A stretch of 64,000 bases of DNA. It comes from Pseudoduganella lutea. GTDB lineage: Bacteria > Pseudomonadota > Gammaproteobacteria > Burkholderiales > Burkholderiaceae_D. The position numbers and the translations under genes are program-made. The notes beneath the pieces were generated by a model. The model saw only the letters and a list, made by a program, of their open reading frames with translations, made no database searches and was not told the DNA's origin. Numbering within the stretch: the first letter of the stretch is position 1; each line of letters begins with the position of its first letter. Positions 1 through 7,175 of this stretch are shown here, piece after piece. The DNA is taken from the NCBI RefSeq assembly GCF_004209755.1, contig NZ_CP035913.1:310001-374000 (forward strand), read 5' to 3'.

Positions 1-525
1 TGAAAAGCGATGATCCGGCGGCAGCGCCACCACCAGCGGTTCCTCGCGCAGCACGATGCGGCGGATGCTGGGATCCTCGCTCTTGAGGCGGCCGAAGCCC
101 ACGTCGATGCGCCCCTCCTTCAGCGCCGCCAGCTGTTCCACCGTCGTCATCTCGTGCAGTGTCACCTCCACCTGCGGATACAGCGCCCGGTAACGCCGCA
201 TGATGTCGGGCAGTTCGCCATACAGGGTGGAGGCGACGAAGCCGACCGACAGCCGGCGTTCCAGCTTGCCGACGCGCTGCGTCATCGTTTGCAGGTCGCG
301 CACCTGGTCGAGCACCTGCCGGGCGTGCACGAGGAAAAATGCACCCGCCTCGGTCAGCAGCAGCGGACGCGAGCCTTTCTCGACGAGCGCCACCTCCAGC
401 ATTTCCTCGAGCTGCTGGATCTGGCGGCTCAGCGGCGGCTGGGCGATGTGCAGGCGCTCGGCCGCGCGGCGGTAATTGCGCTCCTCGGCCAGGGCGACGA
501 AGTAACGCAGGTGCCTTAATTCCAT
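1..525 (-). CDS. catR: LysR-family regulator CatR/BenM type (3' end outside window)
   Basis: Likely activator of the catechol genes, responding to cis,cis-muconate. The visible 175 residues begin MELRHLRYFVALAEERNYRRAA, an N-terminal winged helix-turn-helix (about residues 1-60) with the LysR signature AERLHIAQPPLSRQIQQLE, followed by a linker helix and the start of the effector-binding domain. The reading frame is open to the first base of the window, so the C-terminal part, roughly 120 residues in this family, is missing. It is transcribed away from catB across a 101-bp gap that contains a perfect CatM/BenM-type binding site. The family is seen directly; the CatR assignment rests on the neighbouring cat genes and that site. 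Confidence 0.88.
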   Translation of the reverse strand, partial: MELRHLRYFVALAEERNYRRAAERLHIAQPPLSRQIQQLEEMLEVALVEKGSRPLLLTEAGAFFLVHARQVLDQVRDLQTMTQRVGKLERRLSVGFVASTLYGELPDIMRRYRALYPQVEVTLHEMTTVEQLAALKEGRIDVGFGRLKSEDPSIRRIVLREEPLVVALPPDHRFS

Positions 526-528
526 TTG

Positions 529-600
529 ATACCTCCAAAGTATCTTGATGATACCAATTCGGTGTTGGACTGCGTGGCTCGCGGGGAATATCGTATCCCC
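529..600. promoter_or_regulatory. catR-catB divergent control region with CatM/BenM-type operators
   Basis: ATAC-N7-GTAT, the published consensus for CatM/BenM regulators, occurs exactly at 529-543. A second, one-mismatch copy (ATAC-N7-GTGT) lies at 551-565, two helical turns further on. A third dyad, GGGG...CCCC around AATATCGTAT, sits at 583-600. A strong site next to a weaker site fits the usual LysR recognition/activation site layout. catB has only a weak ribosome-binding sequence (GGA at 618-620). Confidence 0.8.
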
Positions 601-626
601 AACGCTGCTCAAGATACGGAATACAT

Positions 627-1736
627 ATGATTGAATCGATCGAGACGATACTGGCGGACGTGCCGACCATCCGGCCGCACAAGCTGTCCGTCGCCACGAT
701 GCACACGCAGACGCTGGTGCTCGTGCGCATCCGCTGCGGCGACGGCATCGTGGGCTGGGGCGAGGCCACCACCATCGGTGGCCTGAGCTACGGCGAGGAA
801 AGCCCGGAGAGCATCAAGACCAATATCGACACCTACATGGCGCCCCTGCTCGTGGGCATGGCGGCGGACGGAGTGGCGAAGGCGATGGCCAAGCTGCGCA
901 AGGCGGTCCAGGGCAACCGCTTCGCCAAGTGCGCCATCGAAACCGCCCTGCTCGATGCACAGGCGCGCCGCCTGGGCGTGCCGCTGTCGGAACTGCTGGG
1001 CGGGCGCGTGCGCGACGCCCTGCCCGTCGCCTGGACGCTGGCGAGCGGCGACACGGCCCGCGATATCGATGAAGCCGAGCAGATGCTCGAGCTGCGCCGC
1101 CACAACATCTTCAAGCTGAAGATCGGCCTGCGTGAACCGATGGCGGACGTCGATCACGTGCTGGCGATCAAGCGCGCCCTCGGCGACCGGGCCAGCGTGC
1201 GCGTGGACGTCAACCAGGCGTGGAACGAGACGGACGCGGTGCGCGCGATCGCGGCACTGGAAGCGGGCGGCATCGACCTCGTCGAGCAACCCGTCAAGGC
1301 CCATGACGGCGCCGCGCTGGCGCGGCTGACGAAGCGCTTCGACGTGGCGATCATGGCGGACGAGGCGCTGCATGGCCCGCACGACGCGATGGCGCTGGCC
1401 CGCAACGATGCCGCCGGCGTGTATGCCGTGAAGATTACGCAGTCCGGCGGCCTGCTGGCGGCGCTGGAAGTGGCGACGGTGGCGCGCCTCGCCGGCATCG
1501 GCCTGTATGGCGGCACCATGCTCGAAGGCGGCATCGGCACCGCCGCCACGGCCCACGTGTGCGCCACGTTCCCCGAACTGGCGTGGGGCACCGAACTGTT
1601 CGGCCCCCTGCTGCTGACGCAGGAAGTGCTGCGCGAACCGCTCGTCTACCGCGATTTCCAGCTGCAGGTGCCCACGGGCCCGGGCCTGGGCGTGGAGATC
1701 GATACCGACAGGCTGCAGTCACTGCGCCGTCATTGA
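627..1736 (+). CDS. catB: Muconate cycloisomerase
   Basis: Converts cis,cis-muconate to (+)-muconolactone in the catechol branch of the beta-ketoadipate pathway; cytoplasmic, enolase superfamily. The 369-residue product has the family's usual length. The N-terminal capping domain (about 1-125) is followed by the barrel with FKLKIG (Lys163 and catalytic Lys165), metal ligands Asp194, Glu220 and Asp245, Lys269 in VKITQSGG, and Glu323 in GTELFGP. These line up, with a constant offset of four, with the known active-site residues of Pseudomonas MLE. It is the first gene of catBCA(D), 17 bp before catC, and divergent from catR. Confidence 0.96.
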   Translation: MIESIETILADVPTIRPHKLSVATMHTQTLVLVRIRCGDGIVGWGEATTIGGLSYGEESPESIKTNIDTYMAPLLVGMAADGVAKAMAKLRKAVQGNRFAKCAIETALLDAQARRLGVPLSELLGGRVRDALPVAWTLASGDTARDIDEAEQMLELRRHNIFKLKIGLREPMADVDHVLAIKRALGDRASVRVDVNQAWNETDAVRAIAALEAGGIDLVEQPVKAHDGAALARLTKRFDVAIMADEALHGPHDAMALARNDAAGVYAVKITQSGGLLAALEVATVARLAGIGLYGGTMLEGGIGTAATAHVCATFPELAWGTELFGPLLLTQEVLREPLVYRDFQLQVPTGPGLGVEIDTDRLQSLRRH

Positions 1737-1753
1737 CGACAAGGAGAAATGAC

Positions 1754-2044
1754 ATGCTGTTCCATGTGCGCATGAACGTCAACCTGCCGGCCGCAATGCC
1801 GGCCGACCAGGCCACGCAACTAAAGGCCGATGAGAAGGCGCTGGCGCAGCGCCTGCAGGACCAGGGAAAATGGCGCCACCTGTGGCGCATCGCGGGCCAA
1901 TACGCCAACATCAGCGTGTTCGATGTCGACAGCGTGGATGAACTGCACGCGCTGCTCACGTCCCTGCCGCTGTTCCCCTATATGCAGGTCGACGTGATGC
2001 CGCTGTGCCGGCACCCTTCGTCGATCCGCGACAACGATTCGTAG
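1754..2044 (+). CDS. catC: Muconolactone delta-isomerase
   Basis: Isomerises muconolactone to 3-oxoadipate enol-lactone. The 96-residue protein starts MLFHVRMNVNLP and ends with the HPSSIRDND-type tail; its length and its middle segment WRHLWRIAGQYANISVFDV are typical of this small decameric enzyme. The start at 1754 is preceded by AAGGAG at 1741-1746, which rules out the longer open frame running back into catB. It is translated 17 bp after catB and separated from catA by a large hairpin element. Confidence 0.96.
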   Translation: MLFHVRMNVNLPAAMPADQATQLKADEKALAQRLQDQGKWRHLWRIAGQYANISVFDVDSVDELHALLTSLPLFPYMQVDVMPLCRHPSSIRDNDS

Positions 2045-2048
2045 CCAG

Positions 2049-2134
2049 TGCCGTTCAAGTAAAACCCAAAGGCAGAACCCGGGGTCAGACCCGGCGGTCT
2101 GACCCCAGCCTCTGCTTTGGGTGTATGAATGGCA
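2049..2134. repeat. Long imperfect palindrome between catC and catA
   Basis: An 86-bp inverted repeat with three nested arm pairs: TGCCGTTCA at 2049-2057 against TGAATGGCA at 2126-2134; ACCCAAA...GCAGA (2064-2076) against TCTGC.TTTGGGT (2111-2122); and GGGGTCAGAC (2081-2090) against GTCTGACCCC (2097-2106). Its outer arms match those of the element at 10873-10951, so it is probably a copy of a mobile or REP-like palindromic repeat. As RNA it would fold just before the catA ribosome-binding site and could attenuate read-through from catBC. Confidence 0.75.
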
Positions 2135-2169
2135 TTACCCACAAAAGCGCAAGACCAAAGGAGACAACC

Positions 2170-3090
2170 ATGAATCACGCAGCAATCGAAACCCTCGTCA
2201 ACCAGTGGGTCGTGCAAGCCGCCGACCGCCCCGCCAATCCGCGCGTGCAGCAGGTCGTGGTGCGCCTGCTGGGCGACCTGTGCAAAGCCATCGAGGATCT
2301 CGACGTCACGCCGAGCGAATTCTGGAGCGGCGTGTCATATATGTCGGCCGCGGGTGCGGCGAACGAACTGGGCCTGCTGGCGGCGGGCCTGGGCCTGGAA
2401 CACTTCCTCGACCTGCGCGCCGAGGAAGCGGAAGCAAAGGCGGGCCTGGAAGGCGGCACGCCGCGCACCATCGAGGGGCCGCTGTACGTGGCGGGCGCGC
2501 CGGAAAGCGTGGGCTTCGCGCGGCTGGACGACGGCACCGAGAGCGACCGCGCCGAAACGCTCGTCATGCAGGGCACCGTGTTCGACGACGACGGCAAGCC
2601 GATGCCCGGCGCGAAGGTCGAAGTCTGGCATGCGAACCTGCTGGGCAATTACTCTTTCTTCGACCGTACGCAGTCCGACTTCAACCTGCGCCGCACGATC
2701 GTCGCGGACGACCAGGGCCGCTACCGCTTCCAGTCCATCATCCCGGTCGGCTACGGCTGCCCGCCGGACGGCACCACGCAGCAGCTGCTCGACCTGCTGG
2801 GCCGCCACGGCCAGCGCCCCGCGCACATCCACTTCTTCATCAGCGCCTCCGGCCACCGCAAGCTGACCACGCAGATCAACATCGAGGGTGACGACTACCT
2901 GTGGGACGATTTCGCGTTCGCGACGCGCGAAGGCCTGGTGCCGCCGATCACGCGCGTCACCGATCCGGCCCGCATCGACGCGCAGCGGCTCGACAAGCCC
3001 TTCGCATCGATCGACTTCGATTTCCACCTGCAGCGCGATAGCGCGGCGGCGCCGGCCAGCGAAGTCGATCGCCCGCGCGCCGCGGCCTGA
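2170..3090 (+). CDS. catA: Catechol 1,2-dioxygenase
   Basis: Intradiol ring cleavage of catechol to cis,cis-muconate using non-haem Fe(III). The 306-residue product has the N-terminal helical dimerisation domain (about 1-100) and the catalytic beta-sandwich. Iron ligands are Tyr161 (LLGNYSFFD), Tyr195 (VGYGCPPDG), and His219 and His221 (RPAHIHFF); EGPLYV near 102-107 is the usual entry motif. The start at 2170 follows AAAGGAGA at 2157-2164; the in-frame extension upstream runs through the hairpin repeat and is not coding. It lies 9 bp before catD. Confidence 0.97.
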   Translation: MNHAAIETLVNQWVVQAADRPANPRVQQVVVRLLGDLCKAIEDLDVTPSEFWSGVSYMSAAGAANELGLLAAGLGLEHFLDLRAEEAEAKAGLEGGTPRTIEGPLYVAGAPESVGFARLDDGTESDRAETLVMQGTVFDDDGKPMPGAKVEVWHANLLGNYSFFDRTQSDFNLRRTIVADDQGRYRFQSIIPVGYGCPPDGTTQQLLDLLGRHGQRPAHIHFFISASGHRKLTTQINIEGDDYLWDDFAFATREGLVPPITRVTDPARIDAQRLDKPFASIDFDFHLQRDSAAAPASEVDRPRAAA

Positions 3091-3099
3091 GAGGCGCGC

Positions 3100-3930
3100 A
3101 TGCCTTTCCTGGACCTGGATGACGCCCGGCTGCATTACCGCGTCGACGGCAACCCCGCCAATCCCTGCGTGGCGCTGTGCAATTCGCTGGGAACGGACCT
3201 GTCGATGTGGGATGCGCAGGCCGCCGCGCTGGCGTCGGACCATTTCGTGGTGCGCCACGATACGCGCGGGCACGGGTCGTCCACGGCCGGCGACGCCCCG
3301 CCGGACATCGCCCGCCTCGGCCGCGACGTGCTGGCGCTGCTCGACCACCTGCGCATCGAACGTGCCGCCTTCTGCGGCATCTCGATGGGCGGCATGGTCG
3401 GTCAGTGGCTCGGCATCCATGCGGCCCCGCGCCTGACGCATCTCGTGCTGGCCAACACGGCGGCCCGCATCGGCACCCCCGAGGGGTGGCGGGCACGCGC
3501 GGACCTCGTGCGCGCCGAGGGCCTGGCCGCTGTTGCGGAGGGTGCGGCGGCACGGTGGTTTACGCCCGGCTTCACCGCGCGGGAACCCGCCACGGTGGCC
3601 CGCCTCACGGCCGCCCTGCGCGGACAGGACCCGCGAGGCTATGCGGCGTGCTGCGAAGCGCTGGCCGTGGCGGACCTGCGCACGCAGGCCGCCGATATCC
3701 GCGTGCCGACGCTCGTCGTCGCCGGCGAGCACGACCCCGTGACCACGGTTGCCGATGGCGCATGGCTCTGCCAGCAGATACCGGGCGCCGTGCTCGCCAC
3801 GCTGCCCGCGTCGCACATCTCCAATATCGAAGCCGACGCCGCTTTCACGGCCCTGGTACGCGACTTCCTCCATGGCGCGCGGGCAGTGGACACAACCCTC
3901 GCACCATCGCTGGCAGTTGGCGCACCATGA
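3100..3930 (+). CDS. catD: 3-oxoadipate enol-lactonase
   Basis: Alpha/beta hydrolase that opens 3-oxoadipate enol-lactone to 3-oxoadipate, the last step special to this branch. The 276-residue protein has nucleophile Ser95 in GISMGGM, acid Asp212 in GEHDPVT and His239 in PASHISNIE, and begins with the FLDLDDARLHYRVDG stretch common to PcaD/CatD. It ends the catBCAD unit. Genes for the next steps (CoA transfer and thiolysis of 3-oxoadipate) are not in the window. It could also be named pcaD; the adjacent catechol genes favour catD. Confidence 0.93.
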   Translation: MPFLDLDDARLHYRVDGNPANPCVALCNSLGTDLSMWDAQAAALASDHFVVRHDTRGHGSSTAGDAPPDIARLGRDVLALLDHLRIERAAFCGISMGGMVGQWLGIHAAPRLTHLVLANTAARIGTPEGWRARADLVRAEGLAAVAEGAAARWFTPGFTAREPATVARLTAALRGQDPRGYAACCEALAVADLRTQAADIRVPTLVVAGEHDPVTTVADGAWLCQQIPGAVLATLPASHISNIEADAAFTALVRDFLHGARAVDTTLAPSLAVGAP

Positions 3931-4119
3931 ATGATCGTCGGCGCACCGTGTTGCCATGGTGCGGCCTCCTGCCGCCAGGGCCCGGTCCTGCCGCAACAAC
4001 GGGCTATACTGAATAAACAAAACAACAACGCTCCGAAGGAGTCGGCACGCTATTTGCTGAGTGTGTCGTACCTGTTTCAAAGTCCTACCTTCACCCAGCT
4101 TCGCAAGCCAGGAGACAAG

Positions 4120-5106
4120 ATGGCGTTCCACGACAAGGCGCTGGCGGCGCTCTACAGCAAACCCCTGTTCCGCTCGGATACCAGGGCAGAGGCCCACGAC
4201 CTGGTGGCAAGCGAGTTCGCCGAACACACGCTGCACTGGCGTGCCGGCACGCCCGACGCGGCGATGCACAAGTCGGCGCTCGACGACATCAGCGTGTACA
4301 TGCTGCGTTACGGCCCGGAAGTCGAAGTGCGGGCCCATCCCTTCGACGATTTCGTGCTGGTCCACACCTCGCTGCACGGCGGCATGGAAATCGATTGCGA
4401 CGGCAGGAAGCTGTGGATCCGCGAGGGCCGCAGCGCCGTGCTCGCGCCAAGGAAGAATGTGCAGCTGCGGTGGAGCCCGCGCAACCGGCAGATGATCGTC
4501 AAGGTGCCGCGCCGGCTGCTGGTCGCGGCCGCGAACAACGCAGGCATTGGCACGGTGGCACCCGAACCGGGCTTCCTGCTGCCGCCGGCGCTCGATGAAC
4601 AATGGAAGCTGCTGGTGCAGACGACACTGGCCAGTGCCGACCAGGCATCACCCCGGCGGCAGTGGACTTCCCACCTGGAACAGACGATCGCCGCGTTCAT
4701 CGTGCTGCACGAGCCGGCGCAGGAAGGCGCGACCGCGCCAGCCATCGCGCCGGGGCACTGCGCGGATGGCAACGCCGGACGAGGCGCGATCGATGCGCTG
4801 GTCGGCTATATCGACCAGCACCTGGGTGGCCCGATCTCATTGCAGGACCTGACCCTGGCGACGGGCCTGGGCATCCGCACCGTCAATGCGCTGTGCCAGC
4901 GGCATTTCGGTATGACGCCGATGGAAGTGGTGCGCAACCGGCGGCTCGACGCGGTGCACAGCCGGCTGCGCGTCGATCCCCATGCGTCCGTCACCGAGAC
5001 GGCCATGAACTTCGGCTTCGGGCACCTGGGCCGGTTCTCCGCCTACTACGAAGCGCGCTTCCAGGAGCTGCCGCGGCAGACGCAGCGCGCATGCCGCCGC
5101 AACTGA
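4120..5106 (+). CDS. andR: AraC/XylS-family regulator of anthranilate dioxygenase (AndR-like)
   Basis: Probable activator of the and operon. 328 residues: an N-terminal effector/dimerisation region of the AraC-binding-2 type (about 20-190, DDFVLVHTSLHGGMEIDCDG) and two helix-turn-helix motifs at the C-terminus (about 230-325; SLQDLTLATGLGIRTVNALCQRHFG and VTETAMNFGFGHLGRFSAYY). The start at 4120 follows CAGGAG at 4109-4114. A TATACT -10 element lies at 4005-4010 in the 189-bp gap after catD. The gene converges with andAa. The AndR name is inferred from position; known andAcAdAbAa loci carry an AraC/XylS regulator of this kind. Confidence 0.82.
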   Translation: MAFHDKALAALYSKPLFRSDTRAEAHDLVASEFAEHTLHWRAGTPDAAMHKSALDDISVYMLRYGPEVEVRAHPFDDFVLVHTSLHGGMEIDCDGRKLWIREGRSAVLAPRKNVQLRWSPRNRQMIVKVPRRLLVAAANNAGIGTVAPEPGFLLPPALDEQWKLLVQTTLASADQASPRRQWTSHLEQTIAAFIVLHEPAQEGATAPAIAPGHCADGNAGRGAIDALVGYIDQHLGGPISLQDLTLATGLGIRTVNALCQRHFGMTPMEVVRNRRLDAVHSRLRVDPHASVTETAMNFGFGHLGRFSAYYEARFQELPRQTQRACRRN

Positions 5107-5130
5107 CCGGTCGCGGCGGGCCGCCCATGG

Positions 5131-6348
5131 TCACAGCTTCGCCATCGGTACCGACGGATCGCCCAGCGCCTCCGCATCGACAGGGGTGCCGCGCTGGATC
5201 AGCCGCTGCGCAAAGCGCAGGTCGCGGGCGGCGTTGATGCCGATGGCTGCGACCATGCGCCCATCGCGCAGGTAGCACAGCAGGCCTTCGCCACCGGCCG
5301 CGTCCCCGCGTACCACCTCGCTGTGGTACCCGCCCGGCACACCAACGAGCTGGATGTGCCGGTCGAACTGGTGGGACCAGAACCACGGCAGCGGATCGTA
5401 CTGGACCGGCAGCCCGAGTGCGGATTCGGCGGCGGCGATGCCCTGCTCCTGCGCGTTCTGCCACGATTCGAGCCGCAGCGGCCGCCCGTACCAGCTGTTG
5501 GGCGCCACGGCCACGTCGCCGGCCGCAAAGATGCGCGGGTCGCTGGTGCGGCACGCCGCGTCGACGATCACGCCGCCATCGCATGCGAGGCCGGCGGCGC
5601 GGGCCACGCCGTCGTTCGGCACGAGGCCGATGCCCGCCACCACCGCGTCGGCCGCGATCGCGGTGCCGTCACCCAGGTGCAGCGTGGCGCTGCCGTCATC
5701 GCGCCAGTCCAGCCGGTCCAGCGATGTGCCGAGGCGCACGTCCACGCCGTGCCGCAGGTGCAGGTCGCGCAGGATCGTGGACATCGCCGGCGTGACGCTG
5801 CGCTCGCACAGCCGCGCGGCCGCCTCCACGAGCGTGACGCTGGCGCCCTTGCTGACGGCGCTGGCGGCCACTTCCAACCCGATCCAGCCGCCGCCGATCA
5901 CCGCGAGGCGCATGCCGGGCCGCAGCATCGACGCAAGCCGGGCGGCATCGTCCAGCGTGCGCAGCAGGTGGACATGGCCTGCCCCATCGTGCGGCAGCGG
6001 CCGGGCGACGCCGCCGGTGCAGAGAATGAGCTTGTCGTAAGGGACCAGCGCATCGTTGTCGAGTTCGACGGTGCGGCGTTCGCGGTCGATGCGCCGCGCC
6101 GCCACGCCACCGATCCACTCGATGCGCAACCTGTCGATGTCGTGCATCGACAGCAGCCGCGCCGACTCGGGAAGCGCCTCGCCCAGCAGGATCGCCTTCG
6201 ACAGCGGCGGGCGTTCGTAGGGCAGGTGCGGCTCGGCGCCGACCAGCACGATCCTGCCGGCGTGCCCCCTGTCCCGCAATGTCCGCGCGGCCCAGGCGCC
6301 CGCCTGGCCGCCGCCGATCACGACGATCGTTTCCATGGTGCCGTTCAT
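5131..6348 (-). CDS. andAa: Anthranilate 1,2-dioxygenase ferredoxin reductase component
   Basis: FAD-dependent NADH:ferredoxin reductase that feeds electrons to the Rieske ferredoxin AndAb. The 405-residue protein has the FAD-binding GGGQAG motif at about residues 12-17, the Y.RPPLSK segment near 49, an NAD-binding GGGWIG motif near 160 and the conserved second FAD contact IFAAGDVA near 275. The start is set by GAGGAG five bases upstream, which overlaps the andAb stop region. It is the last gene of andAcAdAbAa, 9 bp after andAb. Confidence 0.92.
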   Translation of the reverse strand: MNGTMETIVVIGGGQAGAWAARTLRDRGHAGRIVLVGAEPHLPYERPPLSKAILLGEALPESARLLSMHDIDRLRIEWIGGVAARRIDRERRTVELDNDALVPYDKLILCTGGVARPLPHDGAGHVHLLRTLDDAARLASMLRPGMRLAVIGGGWIGLEVAASAVSKGASVTLVEAAARLCERSVTPAMSTILRDLHLRHGVDVRLGTSLDRLDWRDDGSATLHLGDGTAIAADAVVAGIGLVPNDGVARAAGLACDGGVIVDAACRTSDPRIFAAGDVAVAPNSWYGRPLRLESWQNAQEQGIAAAESALGLPVQYDPLPWFWSHQFDRHIQLVGVPGGYHSEVVRGDAAGGEGLLCYLRDGRMVAAIGINAARDLRFAQRLIQRGTPVDAEALGDPSVPMAKL

Positions 6349-6357
6349 CGCCGCTCC

Positions 6358-6687
6358 TCAGGCCAGCGCCTCGGCGCCGGCGACATCGACTTCCACGCGC
6401 CCGTCGGCGATCCGGATCGGATACGTGCGCACGGGCACCGTGCACGGCGCCTTGCGCGGCGCGCCCGTGCGGATATCGAAGAGGCCCTGGTGCAGCGGGC
6501 ATTCGATGCAGCCGTCCTCGATGAAGCCTTCGGACAGCGGTACCCGCTCATGGGTGCACAGGTCGTGCAGTGCGAACAGCTCGTCGCCCAGCCGGAAGAC
6601 GGCGACCGGCTCGCCCGCCGCCATCACGGCGCGCGGTTCATCTTCGCTGAAATCCGTGGGAACGCCCACATCGTGCCAGTTGCTCAT
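6358..6687 (-). CDS. andAb: Anthranilate 1,2-dioxygenase Rieske ferredoxin component
   Basis: Small [2Fe-2S] carrier between AndAa and the oxygenase. 109 residues starting MSNWHDVGVP; Rieske ligands Cys44-x-His46 (CTH) and Cys63-x2-His66 (CPLH), followed by the canonical QGLFDIRTG. The start at 6687 has AGGAG ten bases upstream. Its 5' end lies inside the present reading frame of andAd by 50 bp, which I attribute to a lost base in andAd rather than to a real overlap. Confidence 0.93.
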   Translation of the reverse strand: MSNWHDVGVPTDFSEDEPRAVMAAGEPVAVFRLGDELFALHDLCTHERVPLSEGFIEDGCIECPLHQGLFDIRTGAPRKAPCTVPVRTYPIRIADGRVEVDVAGAEALA

Positions 6688-7174
6688 CGGTGCGTCTCCT
6701 AGATCGGGTGGCCAGAAGGGTCTGGACGCGCGACGTGTCGTACACGACGCGTTTTTCACGGAACAGCCAGTTGCCCTGCTGTTTGACGAGCCGGTCCCGG
6801 TAGACACCGGCCTGGTACACGACGGATTCGCCGGCCGCGCCGGTGTTGACGACGATATAGCTCGAGACGGCATGGACCTCGTCGTCGGTGGCCGATTCGA
6901 TGACGATGCCGCCGAGCGCATGCCGGTAGCTGTGCGCCTCGTAGATGCTGGCGTGCCGCAGTGCCATGACCCGGTCGCGCATCATGCGCTGGTTGCGGCA
7001 GTGGATGATCGGCGCGGGCAGGCCGCGGTCCTCGTTTTCCTTCGAGATGATCGTGTAGACGCCATCCTCGGTGAAGAAGCGGGGCCAGTCTTCCAGGCGG
7101 CCGCTGTCGATCGCGTGGACATAGTTGTTCTGCAGCTGGCATACCTCCAGCCACAAGCGCAGTTGATCCGTCAT
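6638..7174 (-). CDS. andAd: Anthranilate 1,2-dioxygenase small subunit, C-terminus frameshifted
   Basis: Beta (structural) subunit of the oxygenase. The first about 155 residues (MTDQLRLWLEVCQLQNNYVHAIDS... through RVVYDTSRVQTLLAT) are a normal SnoaL/ring-hydroxylating beta subunit. The frame then runs on for about 20 residues rich in Arg (RSRRRTDEQLARCGRSHG) into andAb. One extra base in the GGG run at 6706-6708 (CCC on the coding strand) would give ...LLATPI followed by a TAG at 6699-6701, directly before the andAb ribosome-binding site. So either a base was lost or the sequence has an error; the body of the protein should be intact. The start lies just after the andAc stop, suggesting coupling. 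Confidence 0.88.
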   Translation of the reverse strand: MTDQLRLWLEVCQLQNNYVHAIDSGRLEDWPRFFTEDGVYTIISKENEDRGLPAPIIHCRNQRMMRDRVMALRHASIYEAHSYRHALGGIVIESATDDEVHAVSSYIVVNTGAAGESVVYQAGVYRDRLVKQQGNWLFREKRVVYDTSRVQTLLATRSRRRTDEQLARCGRSHGFQRR

Positions 7175-7175
7175 C

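Noticed and set aside
2081..2106. Intrinsic terminator at GGGGTCAGAC/GTCTGACCCC between catC and catA.
   Set aside because: No T-run, and nested outer arms shared with another locus point to a repeat element instead.
2335..4602. A 755-residue open frame on the reverse strand across catA, catD and andR.
   Set aside because: It is antisense to three well-supported genes, and its Arg/His/Ala-rich composition is the usual shadow in high-GC DNA.
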